A stretch of DNA of 33,518 nucleotides, from NCBI GenBank assembly GCA_947089585.1, contig CAMULB010000010.1:1-33518 (forward strand), read 5' to 3'. The DNA is from an uncultured Lachnospiraceae bacterium (GTDB lineage Bacteria; Bacillota; Clostridia; Lachnospirales; Lachnospiraceae). Every line of letters starts with the position of its first letter. The stretch's first letter is position 1. Below the pieces are notes generated by a model. That model did no database searches. It was not told the origin of the DNA and saw nothing but the letters and a program-made list of their open reading frames with translations. A program made the position numbers and the translations under genes. Below, one piece after another: positions 1 to 6,331 of this stretch.

Positions 1-1025
1 TGCTCCTCAAGTTTTAACATAAATTTATCATAATCGGACATGAAATGTCTATCTTGTATAATACGATATTTTTCAAATTCCGTTTCAGCATACAATTTGG
101 CTTGTTCTGCACTTATTTTGCCAGAACCAGTCAGTATTTCCGTACCGTTAAATTCAAGAAAGCCGTCCAGACGTTTTGCCCAATCTTCCATGCTCATTGG
201 TATATGGCGTTCTGCCTGAAGTTCGGCATAATCAAGATACAAGGAAACAATCCTTTCCAAAAAGGACAGTTCCTTTTCGGTTAGATAGTTCTTTGCTATA
301 GACACATCACTTTTTACAATTTTTCCATCAGGTGCATTTTCCCACGAAGTCAATCCCATATGTTCTTTCTGTGCGTCAGCACGCTCTACAATAAGTTCCG
401 CCGCTGTATGTCTATGGGTAGCGTAATGCATTTTGTTTTGAACTGTTCTGAAAAAGGTTCTTGTGGTTTTAGCGTCTTTATCATAATCAAAAGCTGTGGC
501 GTATAAGTCAGTTACCTTCTGATAAAATTTTCTTTCAGAAAACCGAATTTCCCGAATATTTTCTAACTGACGGTCAAAATATTCATCTGTAAACAAAGTT
601 CCTTTTTTTAAACGCTCAACATCCATTGTCCAGCCTTGAATCGTATAGTCTTTCACAATCTGCCCTGCCCATTTACGGAACTGCACTGCACGCTCATTAT
701 TTACTTTAAATCCAACAGCAATAATGGCTTGAAGATTGTAGTGATTTGTTTTATATTTTTTCCCATCAGCAGCAGTTATTAAGTATTTCTTAATAACTGC
801 TGCTTCTATTAATTCCCCATCAACAAAAATTCTTTTTAAATGTTGATTGATAGCAGAAACTGATACACCATATAAAACGGCCATCATCTTTTGTGTCAGC
901 CAGATATTTTCATCTTCATATCGCATTTCTACGCTGTTTTCTACTCCACCTACCGAAGCAACATAGGTAAGATATTCTGCAGCACTTGAACGAATTGTTA
1001 TTTGATTTATTTTCTTTTTGGGCAT
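1..1025 (-). CDS. RhuM-family protein, 3' end cut by the window edge
   Basis: The minus strand is open without a stop from an ATG at 1025 down to position 1, giving about 341 residues, close to the full length of RhuM-family proteins, so little of the C-terminus should be missing. The N-terminus carries the family pattern: a short strand (EMRYEDENIWLTQ) followed by a helix-turn-helix-like stretch (MMAVLYGVSVSAINQHLKRI), then the DGKKYKTNHYNL and AVQFRKWA segments. A purine-rich site (GAAAGGA) lies about 11 bases before the start, with a good promoter further upstream. RhuM proteins are common on genomic islands and beside restriction genes; their biochemical role is not established and the virulence label is historical. 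The base composition is AT-rich, unlike the genes right of 4430, which fits horizontal acquisition. Confidence 0.93.
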   Translation of the reverse strand, partial: MPKKKINQITIRSSAAEYLTYVASVGGVENSVEMRYEDENIWLTQKMMAVLYGVSVSAINQHLKRIFVDGELIEAAVIKKYLITAADGKKYKTNHYNLQAIIAVGFKVNNERAVQFRKWAGQIVKDYTIQGWTMDVERLKKGTLFTDEYFDRQLENIREIRFSERKFYQKVTDLYATAFDYDKDAKTTRTFFRTVQNKMHYATHRHTAAELIVERADAQKEHMGLTSWENAPDGKIVKSDVSIAKNYLTEKELSFLERIVSLYLDYAELQAERHIPMSMEDWAKRLDGFLEFNGTEILTGSGKISAEQAKLYAETEFEKYRIIQDRHFMSDYDKFMLKLEE

Positions 1026-1045
1026 CTAAACATATTCCTTTCTGC

Positions 1046-1061
1046 AATATTTGCAAATATT
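1046..1061. promoter_or_regulatory. Perfect 16-bp palindrome, candidate operator for the rhuM-like gene
   Basis: AATATTTGCAAATATT is its own reverse complement over all 16 bases. It sits between the rhuM-like start codon (1025) and its promoter (1129-1157), inside the expected 5' untranslated region. Because the protein has a helix-turn-helix-like N-terminus, autoregulation at this site is a reasonable inference. Chance palindromes are commoner in AT-rich DNA. Confidence 0.45.
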
Positions 1062-1128
1062 TCCATCCTACGCGTTTTTTGCCGTTTATTTTGCTTCACT
1101 ATTTCTTTTATATAGCTGTCTGAATAAA

Positions 1129-1157
1129 ATTATACATCGCTAATATGGAAAATACAA
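1129..1157 (-). promoter_or_regulatory. Promoter of the rhuM-like gene
   Basis: Read on the minus strand, TTGTAT (1157-1152) is followed after exactly 17 bases by a perfect TATAAT (1134-1129). The predicted transcript would start near 1122, leaving a leader of roughly 95 bases that contains the 16-bp palindrome. Confidence 0.6.
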
Positions 1158-1247
1158 TTATTACATACAAAACATTTGTTTCTTTTCCTGCGTATAAATT
1201 ATCTCCTTCCATTAAACTTTTGATTTTCTCCTTATCTGGTTCAACCC

Positions 1248-1415
1248 ATGGCAGATGCAAAAACAGAAAAACAGAAAGTAAAAGAGATTACTGACAAGCT
1301 GGAGGAAGGCTTAAAAGAGCTTTTTGAGAGCGAAAAATACAAAAGTTACTTCTCTAACATGTCAAAATTCCATAATTACAGTTTTAACAACACGCTCCTG
1401 ATTGCCATGCAGAAG
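1248..1415 (+). pseudogene. ArdC-like antirestriction gene, N-terminal stump only
   Basis: The first 56 codons from the ATG at 1248 encode a charged helix and then the stretch MSKFHNYSFNNTLLIAMQK, characteristic of the N-terminal single-strand DNA binding domain of ArdC-like (DUF1738-type) proteins carried by conjugative elements of Firmicutes. Homology stops at an AAGCTT at 1413-1418, where an inverted IS256-family fragment begins. The frame runs on to 1595, but residues after position 56 are antisense to the transposase remnant and are meaningless. The metallopeptidase-like half of ArdC is absent, so the gene is dead. It indicates that a conjugative or integrative element once occupied this site. 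No convincing ribosome binding site is visible. Confidence 0.75.
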
Positions 1416-1513
1416 CTTCTTGAAGCTGTCCCGGAGCAGGGCAAGACATCGGTGACGCTGTTTAAGTTGTTTTCTGAAATAATCGGTCGAATTTGTTCCT
1501 TTGCAACTGGCAT
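1413..1513 (-). pseudogene. IS256-family transposase, frameshifted N-terminal fragment
   Basis: From the ATG at 1513 the frame reads MPVAKEQIRPIISENNLNSV followed by TDV; the expected continuation ALLRDSFKKL appears in the neighbouring frame. One missing base within GATGTCTTGCC, near 1442, explains this. The combined reading is the usual start of an IS256-type (mutator-like) transposase. The rest of the roughly 400-residue protein is lost. It cannot produce active enzyme. Confidence 0.65.
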
Positions 1514-1606
1514 AATCATACTCCTTTTCGATAAGAATTTTCATATCCTAATTCTTACCAAAAAGGAGCCATTTATTTCCAAAAACACAAACTAATTTAC
1601 ACTACC
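1413..1606 (-). mobile_element. IS256-family insertion sequence remnant (one end)
   Basis: On the minus strand this contains the presumed IS terminus (GGTAGTGTAAATTAG, ending near 1606), a leader with AAAAGGAG, and the first codons of an IS256-type transposase. It stops at AAGCTT 1413-1418, where ArdC-like sequence begins on the opposite strand. Only about 190 bases survive; the transposase core with its DDE residues and the second inverted repeat are gone. The surviving terminus lies about 17 bases from the stop codon of the 861-residue gene, so this element marks a rearrangement edge of the island. The family call rests on the transposase N-terminus; the exact IS end is inferred. Confidence 0.65.
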
Positions 1607-1623
1607 CTTTCATTCGACAGAAG

Positions 1624-4209
1624 CTAGTAGTCAAACGAATCAAGCATTCTTTTTAATAATTTTTCAACATCTATCACAAGTTCAAAGCACTGTTCCGCGT
1701 CTATACGTGTCAATTGATTTGTATGTGCAGCTGGATTTCTATAATTCTTTCTGACCTTCTCGATCGCTTCCGCATATTCAGATAACAAATCAAAGATTTC
1801 GTCCTCTGTTTTTCCGGAAAAAAGCTTCTTCTTTGAAAATTCCAACAGCCTCGCTTTGTTATTTGCCTGTTCTTCTTTGCTCTTCGATGATCTATATTTG
1901 CATAATACATATGCTACGGAACCAAGTGTAAAGTGCGTTGGGTCTATCGGTTGTAGATTTTTCTTTTTATCTTTCGGCAACAGTGTGGTTGGAAACTTGG
2001 AATAGTTGCCCGGATACTGTTCTTCTAAATAGGCGATGAAGTCTATACAAAAACGTCTGCTCATTTCTACTTCCAGCGCCTTTGTCACAAGCAAGCAGAC
2101 GCCGGAATAATCCGTGCGGTCCTTTAAAAGCATAAAATTTTGAAACGTCATCTTCGACGAAACGAGGAAGTTCTGTGAGCTTGCATCCAACTTATTCCAT
2201 GCTTCTTCTTTGAATAACAGAATCAGCTTTTCCTCCTCCTGCCGATATTCTTGAACTCTATGATTCAATTGAACCTCGTTCACGATGCGTTCGATACATT
2301 CTTCCGAAAATGCATGAAGAATACGTTCCTGTTCCTCAGGAGTTACTGCCAAATCCAATTGCTTTTCGACAAGAGACTGATATCCGGTAATTTGCTCAGC
2401 AATCTTGTCCAACTGGCTTTTTATATCGCTCATGGTATCGTTCATGTCGCTCATGGTATTGCTCATATCGCTCATGGTATTGCTCATATTGCTCATTTTA
2501 TTGTCCACATTGCTTATTTGATTTTTGAGATTGCTTATCTCGCACATAAGCTGCTCCATTTCAAAGCTATGTGCGACGGAGACGGCCATTTCTTCCTTTA
2601 GACGTTTGATCTCCGCGCTCAGGTTACAGTGCGCAACCGTTTCGCAGCTCTTGTCATAATCGCTTTGGACTTCTATCCCTGGTTCTGGAGTCCCTGGCAG
2701 CGGCACGATTCTTTGGTCTTTGTATTCAAAAATGTAATTGTCAACAAATAAAAATACCTTTGCACCACCGCTACTTTCTTTTAATCGAGCGAGCTGATGC
2801 AAGATTTGTGGTTGTTTTTCCAGGTGCTTGGATTGATACGGCTTTACGTCTACAACGCCTTTTAATACACCATGATCAAAAAGCGCTAAATCATAGTAGA
2901 AGTGATTACTTTCATTTTCGTATCCTTCTCGTACATCCCATCCCCGAAATCGAAACATTTCCGCTACCTTCGCTTCAAAATCTCCCGCTCTCATGATATG
3001 GTCGGTCAGTTCGATGAGCTTTTTGTCTGGAATTACGATTTCAGAGAGACTTTTTACCGATATATGGTTGTATACGCCAAAGTGACAAAACAGCTTCAAC
3101 TGATCTTCCAAATATGCGATCCCGGTTTGGGTGCGAAAGAAGAAGTTGATCCATTCCTGCATATCGGCACGGCCTCTTATAATCGCTACATGTTGATTTG
3201 CGATTGCAAAATCCGCTTCCCCATGATAGATAGCCCAATGGATCTGACCTACGAGACTGATTAAGATATCCCCCTTTTTTAGCACAGAATGAGCGCAATG
3301 CTTCTTGCTGCTTACAAACGTTTGATCGCAATACACGTTTCCCTGGTTTTTACAATGAACCCTGTTGTCGTATATGTGCTGTGGTTTGATCACAAGATAA
3401 TCACCCGTTTGTTTGCGCTCTTGTGAAGGAATGTCAGCGCCACGATAGATACTGGCCACGGATGAAAGCTTCATGGTATCTCTGTTTCGGATTAGCTTCC
3501 TTGCTTTCTGATACTCAGGCTCAAAATAGTGCGGATCCATGCGATTATACACTTCGGTGGCGTGGACCCAAAATCCATGGATGCCGTTTTTATAGTCAGA
3601 ATAAAGGGTCGTGAGATTGCCGCCATTTGTCATATAAATCTGTTCGCTTTGAATCTTGTGGTCTAGGATGACAATGCAGAATTCCGTTGCCGTTTGGCTG
3701 CTGATTCTGCCCACATGAAATACGGCCTCCAATGAAAAATTCTGGATGATTTTTTCGCGGATGCTTCGGTAAGCCGGGACAGACAATATGCTTTGAGACG
3801 TCAAGGCGATTAAGCGTCCCTGCTCATCTAAGAGCTCCAGACATTTTTTTAAATATAAAACCTCGCTTTGCTTTTGTGCAGTGCGTACACCCATTGGCGG
3901 AAACAGAAGGATGGATTTATATTTCTGGTTGAAATTCTCCTGTAAAAAGTCAGCTTCAATGATCGCAGAAGCGTCAGGATCCGCTCCAATGACATGCGCT
4001 ACGTCTTTTGTGGCGGTGTATCCAATATAGTTTTCGACACATAGGCTGATCTCGCCCAGAGACAAATTTGGCAACAGAACCTTCTCACCGCTGTCAAAAT
4101 CTGACGATAATGCTCTCAGAAACGCAAGGATCTCTGCGTGATCAGCAAATACCGCTGTTTTGTTAAATCTTTCTTTGATTTTTTGTATTGTTATTTCATA
4201 AGATTCCAT
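1624..4209 (-). CDS. Multidomain restriction/defence-like protein: degenerate N6-methylase, S-like TRD, PD-(D/E)XK, coiled coil, HEPN-like
   Basis: An 861-residue protein. Residues about 15-185 align in layout with N6-adenine methylases, but the SAM-binding FxGxG motif is replaced by LPNLSLGEISL and the catalytic NPPF/Y motif reads FPPM (103-106), so methylation is unlikely. Residues about 245-400 look like a HsdS-type target recognition domain. Residues about 410-495 resemble Mrr-type PD-(D/E)XK nucleases: FE at 411-412, D440, and D454-V-K456. A coiled coil spans about 535-610 with MSNTMSD heptads. The C-terminal 220 residues look like a HEPN fold, with R824 and H829 forming Rx4H, the RNase signature. 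The start at 4209 follows GAGGAGG. No hsdM, hsdS or hsdR partner is adjacent. The gene is AT-rich and is flanked by an IS remnant. Coding status is certain; DNA-sensing defence with DNase and/or RNase effector activity is inferred. Confidence 0.9.
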   Translation of the reverse strand: MESYEITIQKIKERFNKTAVFADHAEILAFLRALSSDFDSGEKVLLPNLSLGEISLCVENYIGYTATKDVAHVIGADPDASAIIEADFLQENFNQKYKSILLFPPMGVRTAQKQSEVLYLKKCLELLDEQGRLIALTSQSILSVPAYRSIREKIIQNFSLEAVFHVGRISSQTATEFCIVILDHKIQSEQIYMTNGGNLTTLYSDYKNGIHGFWVHATEVYNRMDPHYFEPEYQKARKLIRNRDTMKLSSVASIYRGADIPSQERKQTGDYLVIKPQHIYDNRVHCKNQGNVYCDQTFVSSKKHCAHSVLKKGDILISLVGQIHWAIYHGEADFAIANQHVAIIRGRADMQEWINFFFRTQTGIAYLEDQLKLFCHFGVYNHISVKSLSEIVIPDKKLIELTDHIMRAGDFEAKVAEMFRFRGWDVREGYENESNHFYYDLALFDHGVLKGVVDVKPYQSKHLEKQPQILHQLARLKESSGGAKVFLFVDNYIFEYKDQRIVPLPGTPEPGIEVQSDYDKSCETVAHCNLSAEIKRLKEEMAVSVAHSFEMEQLMCEISNLKNQISNVDNKMSNMSNTMSDMSNTMSDMNDTMSDIKSQLDKIAEQITGYQSLVEKQLDLAVTPEEQERILHAFSEECIERIVNEVQLNHRVQEYRQEEEKLILLFKEEAWNKLDASSQNFLVSSKMTFQNFMLLKDRTDYSGVCLLVTKALEVEMSRRFCIDFIAYLEEQYPGNYSKFPTTLLPKDKKKNLQPIDPTHFTLGSVAYVLCKYRSSKSKEEQANNKARLLEFSKKKLFSGKTEDEIFDLLSEYAEAIEKVRKNYRNPAAHTNQLTRIDAEQCFELVIDVEKLLKRMLDSFDY
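2424..2507 (-). repeat. In-frame 21-bp tandem repeat, about four units, encoding coiled-coil heptads
   Basis: Four consecutive 21-base units (2424-2444, 2445-2465, 2466-2486, 2487-2507) share the pattern TATCGCTCATGGTATTGCTCA, with the outer two more diverged. Each encodes seven residues of the MSN/MSD-TMSD type, one coiled-coil heptad. Unit gain or loss would keep the frame and change the spacer length between the nuclease-like and HEPN-like domains. Confidence 0.85.
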
Positions 4210-4320
4210 CTTATGTATCCTCCTCTTTTTTCAAGCTGTGTTATGAATCCGGATGTTGCGCCGGAGCAATCGTAAGCTTCCTTTTGATAGCAAAGGACTG
4301 TAATTTTGTGCGATACTCAC

Positions 4321-4349
4321 ATTATACAATAAAAACGACCTGGTTGGTA
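4321..4349 (-). promoter_or_regulatory. Possible promoter of the 861-residue gene
   Basis: The minus strand carries a perfect TATAAT (4326-4321) about 112 bases before the start codon. The hexamer 17 bases further upstream (TACCAA) matches a -35 box poorly, so activity may be weak or may need an activator. No better candidate is visible in the divergent interval between this gene and scfA. Confidence 0.35.
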
Positions 4350-4431
4350 GAGCAATGATGCAGGTAAGAAAATCGTTCCATACATGTAAGATGCTGAAAA
4401 TAAGAAAAGTCAAAGAAAATAAAAAAATACT

Positions 4432-4460
4432 TTGCCATCCCCTAGAAAGTATGCTATAAT
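4432..4460 (+). promoter_or_regulatory. Strong sigma-A-type promoter of the scfA operon
   Basis: TTGCCA (4432-4437), a 17-base spacer and a perfect TATAAT (4455-4460) lie about 33 bases before the scfA start codon. It is among the best promoters in the window and marks the return to host-like sequence after the AT-rich island. Confidence 0.75.
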
Positions 4461-4492
4461 GTGCCATAGCACGGAAGAAAGGATGAGCATTT

Positions 4493-4633
4493 ATGAAACA
4501 TATTAAGACATTAAATACAAAGAAATTACAGAACACAGTGAAGAAGGGCGGCTGCGGCGAATGCCAGACCTCTTGTCAGTCCGCATGCAAGACGTCCTGC
4601 ACCGTTGGCAATCAGAGCTGCGAGCACAAGTAA
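4493..4633 (+). CDS. scfA: SCIFF ranthipeptide precursor (six cysteines in about 45 residues)
   Basis: This 46-residue peptide begins MKHIKTLNTKKLQNTVKKGG, the conserved leader of SCIFF peptides, and ends with a core holding six cysteines (residues 21, 24, 28, 32, 36 and 43) with Thr/Ser between them. SCIFF is the near-universal ranthipeptide precursor of Clostridia; its maturase links each cysteine through a thioether to the alpha or beta carbon of an acceptor residue. The start at 4493 follows AAAGGA at good distance; an ATG at 4483 is out of frame and stops after seven codons. scfB lies downstream in the same direction. The mature product's role is not firmly established. Its shortness makes it easy to miss. 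Confidence 0.95.
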   Translation: MKHIKTLNTKKLQNTVKKGGCGECQTSCQSACKTSCTVGNQSCEHK

Positions 4634-4640
4634 GAGGCTG

Positions 4641-4670
4641 CAATTGTACGGTGCTTCTGTACTGCAATTG
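4641..4670 (+). other. Hairpin just after scfA
   Basis: Two CAATTG arms (4641-4646 and 4665-4670) enclose two GTAC-type inner arms, so the RNA can fold into a bulged hairpin 8 bases after the scfA stop. There is no T-run, so it is not a classical terminator. It could stabilise the 3' end of the precursor message or reduce read-through into scfB, which would suit a precursor needed in excess over its enzyme. Confidence 0.35.
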
Positions 4671-4762
4671 GGCACAGATGGTGAGAAGAATAGACCGTTC
4701 GCATTGGGGCGTGTCTGAGAATTTATCCGTTGGGAGCGTTTGCTTTCGGGGAGAAGGAGCTG

Positions 4763-4945
4763 ATGAGCGTATTGTATGGCGATCTTGGCTCCTGTGATTT
4801 TCAGCGCGTTTTAAATAGCGGGCGGTCATTTGTGCGTTATAGAATGACGGGTGAGGGCTGCAAAGGGGCGCTGCTGTCGAGACTGCTGGTGCTTACAGCA
4901 GGAAAGGAGCTGTCCGTTCACAGTCTTTACAGGAGTGTTGCGTAA
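4763..4945 (+). CDS. Small ORF of unknown function between scfA and scfB
   Basis: A 60-residue frame from the ATG at 4763 to the stop at 4943-4945 follows AAGGAG at 4754-4759, though the 3-base spacing is tight. The frame stays open upstream to about 4694, so a TTG start at 4730 (71 residues) is also possible. The product (MSVLYGDLGSC at the start, LYRSVA at the end) has two cysteines and no recognised domain. It fills most of the 335-base gap between scfA and the maturase, in the same direction. It may be real, a gene relic, or a chance frame in leader RNA. Confidence 0.35.
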   Translation: MSVLYGDLGSCDFQRVLNSGRSFVRYRMTGEGCKGALLSRLLVLTAGKELSVHSLYRSVA

Positions 4946-4968
4946 GAGAAGAGGGAGGAACGAAATCG

Positions 4969-6321
4969 GTGGTTCATCAATATAAAAACAACGGCTACAA
5001 CATCGTGCTCGATGTCAACAGCGGTGCGGTGCATGTGGTGGATGATGCGGCCTATGATGTGATTTCGCTGTACGAGCTAAAGGGCAGAGAAGAGATTTTC
5101 ACACAGCTGGCAGACCGGTATGAAAAGGCGCAGCTTGCGGAAGCCTACGAGGAGGTCAAGGAGTTAGCCGAGAACGGGCAGCTGTTTACCTGCGACGAGT
5201 ATGAGGGATATATTGAAGCATTCAAGAACCGTCCTACGGTGGTGAAGGCGCTTTGTCTGCACATTGCCCACGATTGTAATCTGGCTTGTCGTTATTGCTT
5301 TGCCGAGGAAGGGGAATATCACGGCAAGCGGGAGCTGATGTCCTATGAGGTCGGCAAGGCAGCGCTTGACTTTTTGATTGCCAATTCGGCGAACCGCAGG
5401 AATCTGGAGGTGGATTTTTTTGGCGGCGAGCCGCTTTTGAATTTTCAGGTGGTAAAGGATTTGGTGGCTTATGGACGGGAGCAGGAGAAGCTTCACAATA
5501 AGAGGTTTCGCTTTACGCTCACAACCAACGGCGTTTTGCTTGACGAAGAGGTGATGGAGTTTGCTAATCGCGAGATGGCGAATGTTGTTTTGAGCATTGA
5601 CGGCCGGCGGGAGGTACATGACCGGATGCGCCCGTTTCCCAAGGGGGCGGGAAGCTACGATCTGGTGCTGCCGAAGTTTCAGCAGTTTGCCAGAAGCCGT
5701 AAACAGGAGAAATATTATGTGCGGGGAACCTTTACCCGCTATAATACCGATTTTGCCAAGGATGTTTTGCATCTGGCGGATTTGGGATTTGAACAGATTT
5801 CCGTGGAGCCGGTGGTGGCGGCTGAATCCGAGGATTATGCCATCCGCTCGGAGGATTTGGAGCAGATTTTTGCCGAATACGACGCGCTTGCGAAGGAGAT
5901 AATTGTTCGTAAGAAGGAAGGAAGGGGCTTTCAGTTCTTTCATTTTATGATTGACCTGGAGGGTGGACCCTGCGTGGCCAAGCGCTTGAGCGGCTGCGGC
6001 TCAGGAACCGAGTATCTGGCGGTATCGCCGGGCGGTGATTTGTATCCTTGCCATCAGTTTGTGGGCCGACCGGAATATTATCTCGGCGATGTCTATCAAG
6101 GTGTAAAGCATCCCGAAATTTGTGCAGAATTTAAGAGCTGCAGTGTGTATACCAAGGAAAAATGCCGGGACTGCTTTGCCAGATTTTATTGCAGCGGCGG
6201 CTGTGCGGCCAATTCTTATCAGTTCCATGGCAGCATCAGGGATGCATATGAGATCGGATGCCAGCTTGAGAAAAAGCGCGTGGAATGTGCGCTTATGATT
6301 CAGGCGGCATTGGCGGAATAG
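4969..6321 (+). CDS. scfB: SCIFF maturase, radical SAM/SPASM thioether-forming enzyme
   Basis: A 450-residue radical SAM enzyme that forms the thioether bridges in the SCIFF peptide. The N-terminal 80 or so residues (VHQYKNNGYNIVLDVNSGAV) match the family's RiPP recognition region. The radical SAM cluster motif is C103-NLA-C107-RY-C110, followed by the GGEP motif that contacts SAM. The C-terminal SPASM/twitch region is cysteine-rich (CGSGTEYLAVSPGGDLYPCH, then CRDCFARFYCSGGC) and should bind two auxiliary 4Fe-4S clusters. Translation starts at GTG 4969 after GGAGG. The gene is cotranscribed with scfA and sits 10 bases before secDF, the arrangement conserved in many Clostridia. Confidence 0.96.
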   Translation: MVHQYKNNGYNIVLDVNSGAVHVVDDAAYDVISLYELKGREEIFTQLADRYEKAQLAEAYEEVKELAENGQLFTCDEYEGYIEAFKNRPTVVKALCLHIAHDCNLACRYCFAEEGEYHGKRELMSYEVGKAALDFLIANSANRRNLEVDFFGGEPLLNFQVVKDLVAYGREQEKLHNKRFRFTLTTNGVLLDEEVMEFANREMANVVLSIDGRREVHDRMRPFPKGAGSYDLVLPKFQQFARSRKQEKYYVRGTFTRYNTDFAKDVLHLADLGFEQISVEPVVAAESEDYAIRSEDLEQIFAEYDALAKEIIVRKKEGRGFQFFHFMIDLEGGPCVAKRLSGCGSGTEYLAVSPGGDLYPCHQFVGRPEYYLGDVYQGVKHPEICAEFKSCSVYTKEKCRDCFARFYCSGGCAANSYQFHGSIRDAYEIGCQLEKKRVECALMIQAALAE

Positions 6322-6331
6322 GAGGAAAAGC

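Noticed and set aside
1108-1212. A 34-residue minus-strand peptide with one hydrophobic helix, upstream of the rhuM-like gene
   Set aside because: Its only ribosome-site-like sequence is about 15 bases away and the rhuM promoter lies inside it; hydrophobic short frames are common in AT-rich DNA.
1248-1595. A 115-residue plus-strand protein
   Set aside because: Only its first 56 codons are ArdC-like; the rest is antisense to an IS256 transposase fragment.
2251-2601. A 116-residue plus-strand frame with repeated HIAHGIAH units
   Set aside because: It is the antisense of the coiled-coil repeat in the 861-residue gene and has no ribosome site.
5164-5943. A 259-residue minus-strand frame
   Set aside because: It lies antisense to the well-supported scfB and has no family features.
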